Positions 12,701 through 26,000 of a DNA stretch of 64,000 nt are shown here, piece by piece (within the stretch, counting starts at the first letter, position 1; each line of letters opens with the position of its first letter). The DNA is taken from NCBI GenBank assembly GCA_030141605.1, contig JAQGDQ010000108.1, positions 496,001-560,000 on the forward strand. The letters run 5' to 3'. A model generated the notes under the pieces. It was not told the origin of the DNA. It searched no databases and saw nothing but the letters and a program-made list of their open reading frames with translations. Position numbers and translations under genes: made by a program. This stretch comes from Tubiluchus corallicola (taxonomy: Eukaryota > Priapulida > Priapulimorpha > Priapulimorphida > Tubiluchidae).

Positions 12701-14463
12701 TTTAGGTGTAAAGCTATCTTGGAAAAACTGGTAAACCACTTCAAGAACTGTCTATGGTATCTTTAAAAAAACATTGTGAATGAGAACACTTGTAAAACTA
12801 TGCCAAAAGGTATGCTAAGCGAAAACTGAAACAAATTGTGGTAGATTCGTCTATAAACCTTGTTTAGGCACTTCAGCGCAGGTACAGGGTACGTTGAAAA
12901 AAATTGGCTAAATTGTGACCACGAATAACTATGTCATGTACATGGATTAATAAATCGTGGCTATGAATAAGCAGGTTACTTGTGCAAGCAATTCCACCTC
13001 AGGTGTTCAGTTTTGTGAAAAGTTGAGATAAAAATACGTCAATGATTTACAAAATGAAAGTAGTCACAGTGCTTCTTAGTTGGCAATGTAACCTTTGTAT
13101 ATGTTTGTCGGACTTATTGCCTGAGGTCTCATCCTTATTTCTATATCTAATCTTAGGGCCTGGGGCCTCAGCCGTGTATGTGTTTCATGGAAATCATAAG
13201 ACATCACAAAAACAGTATATACAAGCAATGACATAAGTCTGTAAGCTCTGGCTTCTTTCATGAATCATATGCTGTTCTGTTCTATTCTAATCAACTATGA
13301 AAGGTGCTCTGCATCGATGGACAAAAACCGAACGAATTCTATTTATTAATTTTAATTTTTGCTTCTCATAACAGCATATTTTTTGTTTTTAGCCTAAATT
13401 ATATTTTAGTTTTATATCAGTTTCAGTTCAACTATCTAACTCATAACTTTCCTTCTCTACTGCAATCGTGAGTAAAAAGTGGCTGACAAGAATGGTCTCC
13501 AAATTACCGTATTCTATACGTGATTTTTGCTATTAAATCCATTCTTGTTATTTACTCTGGACAGTTAATGTTTGTTGAAAGGCTGTTTCAGTAGCTATAT
13601 TATGTAATTTCCTGCGCACGATCTAATATACCGTGCGCACGAATTAGTAATTTTTGTAACGTTGCCCTTCGAGGCTCCTGTTTGTTGTTACGCCCTATAG
13701 CAATTGTAAATTAAAGTTTTTGCACTCGTCTTTCTACATCTTCCTTCTGAGGCTCTGTACTTAGCATGCCAGGTCTTGCTCCTTTTACTTAAAAGTGGCA
13801 CTAAGCTATTGTCACAAGATTGCCACTCTCTATAAAGGTAACATATTGAACTCAACGGTCGATATTTGTCTTACAATGTTTGCTTTCTGAATTTTAGGAC
13901 AACTGAATTCAGAAGCGCTAGCATCACAATGTTGTAAATATGGTAAGAAGGAAGGATACCAATTAACTGGAGCTCCCATTACAAGGTGCTGGAAGATCAG
14001 TAATAATTTCTACTACAATATGCTCAACGAAGCCGTCTCTATCAGCTGTAGACGCAGATACAGAAGATGTTGCATTAGAGCCTACATGAGGTACTACTTC
14101 ATTAATTTATAGATGGGAACGTCACATTACTTTCAGTTCGTATTATGTGTTTTTGGAGACTGCGGATGTATCCTCTATTAATTTAAACTCATTGTATATC
14201 TATTGAAACTTGAAAGGCAAGCGATATCTTTTGGCAAATGATCGACTGAAAATTCACTTTTGAGTCAAACTTTAAAAAATATTATATGGTTAAGCATATA
14301 TAGCATATATTGCATGTATTTCAGCGGTAACGCAATTTAACATTTTACATTTGTTTTTAATGAATTTGAAGTTTGGTGTGCATCAAATATTGAAAAAAGA
14401 TTTATAAATTTATCATTTTGCAGGGGAAACCGAAACGCCAAACCGCCTGACATGGTAGCATGA
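9761..14463 (+). CDS. Secreted cationic six-cysteine (anaphylatoxin-like) precursor, four exons, complete
   Basis: Exons 9761-9839, 12226-12549, 13898-14090 and 14424-14463 join (phases 1, 1, 2) into a 211-residue protein. Exon 1 is a signal peptide (hydrophobic core LLVWFACVVG). Exon 2 (residues about 28-134) is a cysteine-free acidic pro-region with NTT and NVT glycosylation sequons and DE-rich runs. Exon 3 holds C146, C147, C165, C185, C192 and C193, that is CC-x17-C-x19-C-x6-CC, with RRRYRRCC at the end. This order matches the anaphylatoxin fold of C3a/C4a/C5a and fibulins, but the loops are longer than the usual pattern. The domain is strongly basic, with a net charge near +11. Exon 4 adds a 12-residue basic/proline tail. 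An acidic pro-region before a cationic disulfide domain is also the plan of antimicrobial peptide precursors. No complement protein or EGF domains are attached. The exon model is firm; the function is inferred. Confidence 0.75.
11300..11970. mobile_element. Foldback element with TTTCGCCAGT / ACTGGCGAAA arms
   Basis: About 200 bases on the left repeat variants of TTTCGCCAG and CTTCGTCAGTG. After a ~130-base centre the right arm (about 11640-11970) repeats the reverse complement, ACTGGCGAAATGATGCACTG. Tandem subrepeats inside inverted arms are the hallmark of foldback elements. It lies in intron 1 of the secreted-precursor gene and is related to the larger element at 53.6-55.8 kb. Confidence 0.75.
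12590..12700. repeat. Purine-rich (GA) tract
   Basis: Almost pure A/G on the plus strand (GGGAGCGGTAGGAGGC and on), in intron 2 of the secreted-precursor gene, directly after exon 2. Confidence 0.8.
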
Positions 14464-14881
14464 TAAGAGACGGGTCATCAATTCTCTCTTGTTTCAACAA
14501 CGAAGAAAATGCATAAAAATCAACAATGCAATGTGAGGCAAAATTCATTTTTGCTTAGCAAATTTTTGCTCGAATGTAATTTTTGTTTTGCGATGTGTGA
14601 TAAGCAAAGAGTGAAGAAGACAACGACTCTTGTGAGTTATACGTAGCACAATTAGAGATTTTCAATAATAGTGTGTTTGAGCTTTTATAGCTTACTGCTG
14701 CCTTGCTATCACAACACAAAGTCGATTACAAGCAAGATTAACTTTTTGTTTGCTGTAGTGACTGCTGCTGTTTTCTTCCTTATATATATATTGCTAATTA
14801 AAAATCCATAAAATGATTTCTTTCTTAATTGTTAAAATTCTTCTTTTACTGATTTTTGATTGTTGTTGTGTAACTATAATA

Positions 14882-15128
14882 ATACAGGCTGTTTCATAAG
14901 TCCCTCACTGCTCTGATTTGATTTTCAGTTTTCTTCTGGTACCACGCTGACTCTAGGGCAAACTTTAAGGTGTAAAACTGCTGCATTAAAATCACAGCCG
15001 AGTTTGGTGTAGGTAAAATTTTCGTGAATCGGCGACTCAGCCACCAAATCGCCATTTGGTTAATGTTGTCATTGCTATCAATTTTTAATAAATTTTTAAA
15101 ATAATGAGTGACTTAAACACCCGATATT
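14882..15128. mobile_element. MITE, ~245 bp
   Basis: The left end ACAGGCTGTTTCATAAGTCC and the reverse complement of the right end, TCGGGTGTTTAAGTCACTC, form imperfect terminal inverted repeats next to TA. There is no coding capacity. It sits 0.4 kb past the secreted-precursor stop codon. Confidence 0.5.
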
Positions 15129-15129
15129 A

Positions 15130-15990
15130 TTGTTATTGTAACACTAAGATATTTGTTTTGTATACCTGTGCGAGTGCTTATACATATATATATCGTTGAT
15201 GTTTACCTTGTTTTGTTGCATGGTACCACGTTTATATTTACTAAGAACTAAATCGGGAAACTTGAAGTTTTGACAAAACATTTTAACCCATTCAAAGTCA
15301 AAAAATTTTCTTAGGTGTACTTGCTGCCAATTAAAAATATATATCCTGCTTCTCAGCGCATGAACTTGAATTAACAAGTTCTACAAGATCAAGACAGCGA
15401 TGTCAATTTGTAAAACGCGCCATCTATTATGGAAAATCGGAAACTTGGCGGAGAAGTGAATTCTCGAGCTTATTATGTTGTTAGCAAGTATAGACGTGGC
15501 AATACAATTGTTTTCTATTTTATGTAGATGTGAAAGTACTCGCTCAAGTATGCAAACTAAAAAATTAGAAACCTTCCAGAATATCAATGCAATGAGATTA
15601 TTTTTTGTATCAAATATTTTAAATAATAATCGGTTTGTTGTTTAGCTTTTCTGAATAAAAAAGTTTATGATAATTATTATTATTATACCTACTGTTGATT
15701 TTTACGTGTGTTCATTTGATGGGCTCTTCCACAACGGTTCCCAACAACCTCTTAAAACAACTGCATCATGTACTAGGCAGACCCATATCCTACTCCTCTC
15801 CTTCAAAGAAAGCGGACATAGAGTGAACATGCAGAACTGCTCAAATTTTCGTGACGCATGTACGAGTCGGGGTATGGTTTTATTGAAAAGCCGGTAAAAG
15901 CTTAATACACGTACATCAGGAAATTTAGAAAAGATACCCAAAAATGGGCTATAAATTGTTACAGTCTACGCCAATCCTCTCCTCTTCTCC
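15130..15990. other. Intergenic, no gene seen
   Basis: AT-rich, with only short overlapping frames on both strands and nothing recognisable. Confidence 0.5.
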
Positions 15991-15995
15991 CGTGG

Positions 15996-16124
<129 letters not shown>

Positions 16125-17289
16125 CTCTCCCTCTGTCATTCACGGTTGCACAGTGGTAAACTTTAGACGGCTAATTTCTTATTTTGTTTCTATGTCTCTT
16201 TTAACTACCCTTTGCCATGAAATAACCAATTGGTCATAGTAAGGGCTTGTCTACACCACTTTAGTAATAAATGGCCTGCTTAGTAAATAGATGGGTGCCT
16301 CTTCCGCTGGGGAAATTGGTATTAGACTGTTTAGCTGCCATTCTTGCAGGGCTACAACCATTCAACATTAATTGCATCTCCAGTCGCTGAGTGTTTGCTC
16401 ACTAAATAGTTGGCTGTCAAAGCTATAAGCGGCCCACGCGTGTACCTGGTGGTTACAAGTAGCTCGAACAGGTGGAAATGCTGCAATCCGTAGTAATGCA
16501 TACGTGCAATAATTATTATGATGTTGTGAAATTGTGATGTTGCTCACAGCAGGAGCAAGTGAGTATTGAGTAAATTAAGAGAAACTCCTCTAATGAATAA
16601 TTTGAGCAGGTTTATATGCAATCTTACAATACTACAACAATGTAAATGAATTAATGTATATAAAAATAGAGAAAAGTGGTGACCAAACTTAGTGTTTTAG
16701 AAAATGAGTATGGTAATTACTAAATTCCATCATAAGTCATACGTTACGCTCCATTATTACCACTGGTATTTATTACTATGCGACTGGTGGCCGGCTTTAC
16801 ACAAACAAGTAATATAGCACAGACGCAGAGAATAAACTAAAAATTTAGGTGATTATACATAACTGTAGAATTTCACGGAATAGTAAGGAAATAGCTTTCG
16901 TACTGCGTGTAGGCTCTGACGACTGAAGGCTCCGACAAATGGCCATTCAGTTTTGAGAAGCCTGACTTTTGAGAAATTACATTGTTACACATTACTCGTT
17001 ATATTTGTAATGTGACATCTGAGAGTGCTCGTTTGTTTCACTGATGCACTCCCGATAAATCTTAATTGATCGTCAGCTTGTTTATGAAGTAACCCCTAAC
17101 TTTTTGGAAATTGAATAAAATTCGAAAGAAAATTGGCATTAGTGAATTCAATTACGCACATATTTTCGAATTTGGCGTCTAGGTGGCAGGAAGTTACCTT
17201 GAAAATGACGTAATTGAACAGCATGTCACACAGGGCGCCAGGATAAGCAAGACTAATAATGAAAACTTGTAGAATACTTGAATGAAGAC

Positions 17290-17378
17290 ACGCGCACGCG
17301 CACACACACGCACACGCACACGCACACACACGCGCGCGCACACGCACACACACACACACACGCACACACACGCGCGCG

Positions 17379-17412
<34 letters not shown>

Positions 17413-17415
17413 AAG
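17290..17415. repeat. (CA)n-(GA)n compound microsatellite
   Basis: CACACG/CGCG-rich CA repeats run directly into about 12 GA units. Confidence 0.97.
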
Positions 17416-19585
17416 GGACAGACAGACGAGAAAGAGAGAGCCGTTAATTTTTGAAAATAAAACAAAATAATACCGTATCAAGTTTCCAGTTTATTCAGTC
17501 ACTATTTGTCATTTCACAACGAACAATAATAATTTAATAATCTTTAATGTTCTACTCTTGGCAGAAGCAATACTTTTTTAAAGACACTCGGAAAATTAGC
17601 TTTAAAACGAAAGTTGACTATAAAGCGATATGCCTGACAGTTTAGGCTAAGATAGCAGCAGATGCTATATTATTTACCCCTTTGTTTACCCTCTACCATT
17701 CAAATACTTCATGAAGTTTTTTAAAGAAATACGTAGAATCACGAAAATATGTAGAATCAAAACGCTGACACATGTGTATGGTATTATACACTCAGAGAGT
17801 TTTAGTACAACTACATTTAAGTTCTAGTTTTAGAATAGAATCTTTGGAGAAAGGTGAATCAAAATTATTAAACGATTCATGTTTGTTAGTGTGCATTGAA
17901 GCTGCGATGTTTCATTTTTGTGGGGTAACAAAAGCTTTAATAATTATTCATCTTTTGTGCGAAAGTGGACTAACCTACGAAACCGGTAAACTGGCTTGTT
18001 ACTTCTTGAGTGACTAAGTGACTTCTTCATTCTTGTTCTTTGCTAAAACAAGCATCATATGCACGCGAAAAACAAATCCGACCAAATGTTTACTGTTGAA
18101 AATCTTTTCAAGTGTATTTATTTCGATTTTGTTCATTATGGTGTTGTTAGTTTGTCAAATAAGCTAACTACAAACCTGAAGGATGTTTTCAAAATTTCCC
18201 AATTATTTATCAAACGATCCTCAAGAAAGGTTTATACGGCCAAGAATTGAGGAAATTTCTAACGAGTCGCGACTGTTAAAAAACTAAACTCATTTCAGTT
18301 TCGTTTAGATAACTTTCGAGAAATTCGGAGCTGGTCATTAAGTATTTCGGTACAATGTTCTAATGAACCCGAGTTACAACTTCTTAAAAAGTGAAATTGC
18401 CCAACCAATGTATATGTTTAACCAAGTCTCAATTTCAACCTTATAATTTTGCCTAATACTTCCTGTGGCTAACAGTAATTTTGTCACATTTTGTTGATTG
18501 CTTCGTTAATAAATCAGCAAGCAGAAAAACGTTCAGAAACATTGTTGCTTATAAATTACAGTGAAATTTCAAGCAAAAAACTTATGCTGCGTTTGTGCGT
18601 TACACGCTTAAATGTGAACTATTTCAATCAGGGCATTTAATAAAAGATGGGGTAAAAAAATGAAAAGTGGGGAAATTTGGTTCAAAAACTTGTTTTAAAA
18701 AATCTCGCAGGTAACTAATTATATCCGTATGAAACTCTATAATGGAGTAACCTAGTCAGGTTTGAACCAAGAACTTGTATATATAAGTGTACCAATTAAA
18801 ATCCTGCCTCAGTTGCAAATTTTTCACGTTCCAAGCTGTTGTTATTTGTCCTCTAAATTTAATATAATGATTCTCATTCTCGCCATCATTATTATTTTTA
18901 ACTTCTGATGCCTGAATGCCGGCTCGCGCCGTAGTACTGATGTAAGATATCCATGTGGCTAACAATAGCTTATATGAAACAGATTGGCCATGTTACCATT
19001 TGACCAGCATGAAGCATTCTTGTGTACCTTTTTGCGAATAATACAACTGATAAACTAAAAACCAGAAAGCAATTAACAAACGCCATAACGATAACTCAAT
19101 GCACACAGCTTTGTCCTGGGAATGAAGAACCGAGAAATTATCGTTTAACGTGTTTATCAGTTTAGGAAGCTCAATATAAGAACGGTCTGTTGTGAGCTGT
19201 GCAGTGAAAAACTAAGTTACTCAAAACGAGTCTGCAGCTAGTTACTCAACATATTACTTGAGCAAGTTACAATGTTAGATTCAGTAATTTCAATTGATTT
19301 CGCAAGGGTTATGCTGAAAAGTGGTTGTCCAGCAATACTCTAAATGAACATCTCCATATTCAAAATTGGAATTAGGCAAATATTTGAATGCCATGACCAT
19401 GCTAAGTGTTACAAACACTTACAAGTTAATGTTAATTACAAATTTAAATGCCCAATCGCTCTCGAGATTCTTATTTTGAGTAAGCAGGTCTATAGGACCT
19501 ACAGTGCACTCTACGTTCAACTTTGGTTTGAAAATAGGCCTTTAATTTTTCATTTTTTACAAAACGAGATCTTGCTCCAGACCAG

Positions 19586-19608
19586 TGACGTCACCGGTGA
19601 TTACGTCA
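19586..19608. promoter_or_regulatory. Paired CRE-like sites
   Basis: A perfect CREB/ATF octamer TGACGTCA is followed five bases later by a variant, TTACGTCA reading the same strand, making a near-dyad. No gene start was found nearby, so a regulatory role is speculative. Confidence 0.3.
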
Positions 19609-20823
19609 GCAGGCGCCCATGAGTTCGTAAAGGGAGCAGCCGATTTGACAACATCGGTTTGCTAACTTTGACATGGGTATCCTCTTGTTGTTTTTGTGAC
19701 TTCTCCTTTCCCGTAGACTCTCTATATCTGTGAGGTCAGTAAATGGCCATAAATCTGAAATGCATTAAAGTAATAAAAAGTTAAAACTACCTAGACAAGC
19801 CAAAAACCAACTAAATGCCTACAAATGGACGTGACGTAAAAGGACAGTTAATGTCAAATGAAAACATATGATATTTTACAAGACAGCAGGAAAGCAAAAG
19901 TCGTCTTAATGTCAAACATTGAAAATGAACGTATCGATGGGTGAAATGATTCTGACGTTAATAATTTGTGTTGATGAAGCACGTGCTATGTAATTTAACC
20001 GTGGGTTGGTGAACCACAAAAAATGGTAAAAATTCAAGGCGCTTCACAAAAATTAGAACCTCAGTGTGAACATTATGAAAATCAGGCTTGCGTTAAAAGA
20101 TCGACTGAAACTACATTATTATCAGCTATAACTATTTAAAATAATAACGAAGCGCCAGTCAGTTCTCTGCAAACAATCGCCAACACAATTGTACTCATGC
20201 CCGGAACTGACGTTATTGAAACTTTCGGAAAAGCACTTTTCTGCCACAAAACATTTCCATTTTAAGAGTATTTTTTAAACACTGGTAATTCACAAAAACT
20301 ATTAAAAGTAACAACGTTTTAAGGCGTTTGAATACGTTTGTAGAAAGTGAAGTGCGAGATTTGATTGATTTAATTTGATTCAGTTCTTAGTTGCAAACTC
20401 TATGTTCGTACATACATATCAACATATAATTAGTAAAACAACGCATGAAACGTAAGTACAGTAACAAGTTATAGTTAAAACGTAAAGAAAACAAAAGGAC
20501 TTATACAGTAATGAAAGACTTTATACAAAAAAACTGAGAATTGAGCCATCATATTATAATAGCTTATGACAGCAAATTGGACTCGAAAATTAAAAAAAGA
20601 TTTCATACTGGAATATATAATGAAATTTCAATACACTGCAGTCACATGAGTGCTGAAGACGGCCACCATTAACTTTGTCTCTAGGGTTATATATAATAAT
20701 ATACGGCGCATTGAGTGAAACGATGTTCTAAAGGGTTACATGTGAGTAAAAAACTGAAAAAAAACTGTCAGAAAAAGGCAGCTTTTGGTGTGCAGTGTGC
20801 ACTATTCACAACAAATAATACAT

Positions 20824-20860
20824 ACATTTTAAAATACATAAGATACGTATTTTAAAATGT
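20824..20860. repeat. Perfect 14-base palindrome with 9-base loop
   Basis: ACATTTTAAAATAC and GTATTTTAAAATGT flank ATAAGATAC. A third GTATTTTAAAAT follows at once. Probably an AT-rich cruciform-prone sequence. Confidence 0.7.
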
Positions 20861-21717
20861 ACATGAGATATGTATTTTAAAATATTTTTGTACTCTCACA
20901 CATTTAACATTCAATTCAAATTTACGTAACATTATAAAGATGAGCATATATAAAGATGCGAACGAGTATATCGACATCATGTATTCATTCTAGCTGAATT
21001 CTTCACAGAAACGACAAAGTGATACAGAAAACCATGACACAGTTAACAATTCTGCTTAGACAGTAAAGTCACCTATAGTAATATGCCTCTGTCTTTCAAA
21101 TATCCTTCTAATACCACTGTGGGCGATTTACATCTATTGATAATTAATGCGATAAAACCATTCTTGCACTAGGGTATCTAGTGATCTGTCGTTTCAATGC
21201 ATAAATTTTGTTTGAAACGCACAAAATACGCATGATATGCATGTAGGTAAATAATAGGAACCTGAGTACGAAAATAACTGAATGTAAATATAAACCTTAT
21301 TCAGGAGATTTTTATGTAAACACTGCAGAAGAAATAGTTTTATGACTTCAGTGATAACTAGACAAGCGTTACTGTACATGATTAAGGTTGGGTTTTTAAT
21401 GATATTATACGAGTACTTACAGCTTTTTGGTTTCAGGAGCAATAAAAAGCCAGTAGTAACAAGAAACTGAAACCTTATGCTGTAAAACACTTCAAAGAAA
21501 AAATAAATTATTTTGGAAGCGCAAGCTTATGCACCTGAGGGTTTCAGAGAATTATTATATTACAATTATTATAAAAGTGTCAAAGTTGGGTCCATTAAAA
21601 GTAAAAATTATATAGACGTGCCCGTCAAGCAGGGAAATCGTACTTTAATTTATGAAATGTAAATTTAAAGTCCACAGAGGACAGAAGGGTGTGAAGAAGG
21701 ACAGTCACAACTCTATT

Positions 21718-22275
21718 TAGGAAAACAGGATGATTTTTCATAACGTATCTCACTTTGAAGTACGTTAAAAAGTATGCATTTCAACACTTATAATAATGCG
21801 AAACGGTTCTGATAATTAAATAATAAGTTAAAACCTTAATTAACAGCGGGTTTCACGTGCTTGGGAAAGCGAAAATTGAAGTACACGCTACTGTACAACA
21901 TTCAATGTGATACACAAAACCTCGTCAAGTTTTAGGTTTAAAATTCAAGTTTACCACTGTGCTCATACATAAGCTCTCGAACATGTGCACTACGTCACAA
22001 ACGAACATTTCATGTTTATTGTGTAACGCGAGTCCGAGATGTACGCGCTCGTGCCCGTCTAACTAGCGAATGGCGAAATGTATGTAACAGCTAATAATAA
22101 CTGAACTAGCCGTTTCTGTGGAAATAATTCTTTCACGTACCTCATTCTTGAAAAAATAGTATGTTCCCTTTCAATATTCTATTTGGTAGATTGTTTAGAA
22201 CTGTATTTTAATATTGAGTCGGGTTTTCTTTTAAAGTCCGGTGTTGCTAGATTTTTACAAAATTGATTTATGTGA
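21718..22275 (+). repeat. Interspersed ~0.55-kb repeat, copy 1
   Basis: It aligns over its length with 29775-30350 in the same orientation. Shared blocks include TTTGAAGTACGT, GCGAATGGCGAAATG, AATTCTTTCAC and the stretch around ACTACGTCA. No reading frame is kept in both copies. Confidence 0.75.
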
Positions 22276-22695
22276 CCATTGACGAATCACTAGTAGACCT
22301 ATTTAAAAAGTTTTATGCAAGACAATAAACTCATTAGCAATAATTTCAAGATAGTGCCTGTAATGAAACATTTAAACGACAAAAGTACGCATATACCTGA
22401 TGGGATTCCAGGCATTTTATGCACCAAACTGGAGATCCATCAGATCCATCTACTAACACGAGTGCATAGTAAATAAAGCTAACTGTGGAAAAATGATTAA
22501 GAAATAATTATACTGGATACTGTTTGGCATTTTTAACCAATTGTTTTCTGAAAACCGATCCGCATATGAGACAGGATACATGCTGTGAGATGTGAATGAC
22601 AGGCACAAAATGATATAAAAAAGAGCTGATGTTGTTTACACTCGATCTCAGAGCATCTTTGACAGTATACTTTCGCTTTATCTCATTTTTGATAA

Positions 22696-23038
22696 TGTTA
22701 CGGAGGCACCTGTGTCGGGTCAGATGTAGGGCCCTCTACACGCCCTGCTTCAGCAGCGACTCACCCTTTTCTTGTAGGTCCAGACGTCTTGTTTGGGCCT
22801 ACACGTGGTGTGAAGAGCCAGCTGACCTGGAATGCCAGTATAAAAGCGTGTAGAGGTCACTACAGCCATGATTTCTGACACAGATGCTCCTCGGACGTAG
22901 TGTTGTTGCTGCGTCAGTTACTTATTTCTTTTTGTGCGTGTGTATTTTATTCCCTATTTTTATTAGTGCTGATAATAAACTCCGTACAGGGTAATTTTTG
23001 TGTTTTATTTTATGAAAGACAAATGACATGCTATAACA
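22696..23038 (+). mobile_element. Putative solo LTR (Ty3-like)
   Basis: The block begins TGTTACGG and can be closed at TATAACA, giving TGTTA/TAACA termini. TATAAAAGC at about 22840 and AATAAAC about 135 bases later are the expected LTR promoter and poly(A) signals. The first 250 bases are clearly more GC-rich than the surroundings. No matching 5-bp target duplication was found and no internal retroelement genes are present, so the right edge is uncertain. Confidence 0.5.
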
Positions 23039-23039
23039 C

Positions 23040-26000
23040 GTATATGGTATTAGATACAGACATTAACTTAGTTAATTAGCATAACATTTGTAATTAAAAT
23101 TAACATTTATAGTTGAGTAATCAGTTACATGTTACATCTTCATGATGCGCAATATCAAGACCGCCATACCATCTTGGAGTTCGACCCCCTGAGTCGAATT
23201 CAGTCCAATATTATACAAAGATGCGCTGATACATGTGGAATACGTCTGCCATTGTGCCAGACAATGTCGTCATCGCTAGCTGCCCTCGAGGCCGCTAATT
23301 AAGTTTCTAAGATAATATTAAATTACCAGAAACATTTTCGTTGTTATTATTATAGGCAATAAATGGTATATTTTAGACCGTAAGTCAGACAAATCACCAT
23401 TGTCCTGCTTTTCTTTAAGTGTTCTTACGAGGTTTTCTTCAGGTGCCATAGTTTCTAACTCTGGTGACCTTGAAATTTAGTCGTTCTTCTAGGTACTGGA
23501 AATTAAGTTTGAACTGGCTTTTTATCATTCCAATGGATAGGCCTATATGGTTACATGTAAAAAATAATGGTTAATTGAAATTACAAGAAAAAGGTGTAAA
23601 ATTTAACAGTTTTGTCAAATGTTAGCGCTGCCCCATTGTCCCAGACATTTAAACGTTTTATTTTATTCCGTATTTATTGTCGAAAGTGCAATCTAAACAT
23701 AAATCATAATGTCAACATAAGCGTTTCAGTGCATGAAACCAGTTAACACATACGCGGGTTTCATACAGCAATAATGCAATTCTGTAGACAATATGTTCTG
23801 CTTTGCAGCGAGTCAAAGCTAAGTTAATGTAGTGAAATAGAAGCAATGCTGTTCATATTTAAACTGCAAAATTACGTAATAGTTTTTAAAAAAATACGTA
23901 AATAGTCCAAACACCAGCCACATTAGACTACCTATAGCTTGAAGCGCTTTTCAAAATTACAACTTTTCTATAGATTTCGTTTTTTCAATTGTTGACCTAG
24001 CATAAAATATTTTTTAATTTAGAATAAATTTAACACTAGATGAAAGATGCAAAAATACTTCTTGATATACGTGCCCATGCTGCATTATTAGCGAAATATT
24101 AGCAGCCGACATGAAAAGGAAACGTTTAGCCATGTACCTGAATTTCATACTGTTGGAAAGGTTTATTTAACTACTAAAATAATCGCAAACCACTCAGGAC
24201 AATAAGGATTCTTTTTGGAGACACAGGCCAACCTTTTTTCATCACCAATTACTGAACGTTTATCAACTAAATTAATCTCTGATCATCTTTGCTGAATAGT
24301 AGATTAGAATTTAGAATTTATTGCTACATTTACCATGAGCATACAATGATATTTTTACAGAAACATTAAATTAACACAAACTTTACAAAGAAAAAACATT
24401 AATATATAATTTTTATTGAGACTACTGGTATGCCTCTGGACAACACCAGTAAGAAAATCTTGTGTTGGTGCTGCTCAGATTAATGGTAAATTCAAAATTT
24501 AAGAAACAAAACAGAAGATTTTTGCCTGTACTGTCATTTCCCTGAGATAAAGAAAGTTAATAGTCATTGAATATCGACCGATTATTGAACATGAATCGAC
24601 CCTTCAAAAAATGCTGATATGTTTCTTCAACGGCATGGCGAAAAGAAAAAATGCGGTCTTCTTGAAGGTTTTCATCAACGATCGATCACTGATCGTGTGT
24701 TGATGAGCTGTTTTTGCCTGGTAATAGCTTTGACTTTTGTCGTCTACTGCTGCTACCGGTTTTATCAGAAACTGAGTGACTGCGATTTTTTCACTGGTAA
24801 AATTTGCAAACCTGGCAACTATTGGTGTTTTAGCCGGTTTTTTTACCAATTGTCGGTTATTGATTGTCAATCTATTATCAGTTCCCTCTCCACTGAAAAG
24901 TGAACTTTGGAAAGTTTTTGAAAGTTATTGACAAAAAGCGTTTAGAAATTGAACGTTGTCAAACAGTGTGACTTACGGGCAAAACACAAGAGAAGATTTT
25001 GTTGCACATAAACAATCCGTCCTTCACAATATCTCAGCTTCTTTGTAGACTGTATGTTATTTAATAATATTAAAAGACGCATTACATTTTGCACCAACCA
25101 TACTTTTTAATATTAAGAAATATATACATAATATAATATATTACATATTACATTGTATAACACAAACTACGGAAGGCATTGCATATCGAAGCTTAAGATC
25201 GTCTTTTTTTAAATTGTAATTGCAGCAAAAAGTGTTGCAGCTTCTGCGTTTTTAACAGGTGCTTTGTACTAATTATGTCAGCATTCTAATAAAATATCGA
25301 TCACACATTATCATAAAACAGCTTTGCCAATACATTTTGTAATTTGTTATCAGATAGCTGATTTTTCGTCAGCTGAAAAACACTTCTGGAAGACTGGAAT
25401 TGTTGAGTGGTCAAGGTGTGTGCTTGGCTACGATCTATTTTTGTGCAATCCATCTGCTAAACTGCTATTTCCTTCGTTGCGGGAATTTCGTTTTATAAAT
25501 GTTAGATTACGGTCGCGCCACAACCATTCAACATTAATAGTCAGCTCTGTGCGCTGGATTCCTGCATGAAATTTGTCAAACTACATAATAAATTGCTTTC
25601 ACTAAACCAAAACATTCAGTGCAGTTAAATGCTCTCTTGTAAATGCTCCTATTGTCATCATTAATTTCTTTCTGCCTGAACGCGCAGTTATTTGTGCATT
25701 CACAACTATGGATATATATTTAAATTCGTACGATTTTTCCCTTCTGTAAATTGTATTCTGTGTTTGTAAATGACACTTTAGCATTTGAAATATGGTTTTA
25801 TTTAAAGGCAATTATCAGTTAAGAGACTTCATTGCAAAGTTTAGGACGCTTACAGTACACACACAAACAATACTGAAGCCACACAGATGTGCTGAAACAG
25901 AAGGCTTTACTAGCTTCATTTAATATTCTACCATACTGATGATAATCTTCTTGTCGTAATCCCACAAATCATTTGAATGAATTTCTTTCCTTAGATGATT

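Larger units (their letters stand above)
17420..21715. other. Intergenic, no gene seen
   Basis: 4.3 kb of AT-rich DNA. The only items of note are a paired CRE-like site at 19586-19608 and an AT palindrome at 20824-20860. The longest frames (about 80-90 codons) show no motif or signal peptide. Confidence 0.5.

Noticed and set aside
17096-17481. Cys-Val-Arg-Ala rich frames
   Set aside because: Translation of the CA/GA compound microsatellite.
22629-22853. 74-codon plus-strand frame with Cys and Arg
   Set aside because: It lies in the GC-rich putative LTR and matches no retroelement protein.
24604-24903. Overlapping 88- and 94-codon frames, one with a hydrophobic stretch
   Set aside because: Open frames on both strands over the same bases suggest compositional accident; no known motif or splice partner.
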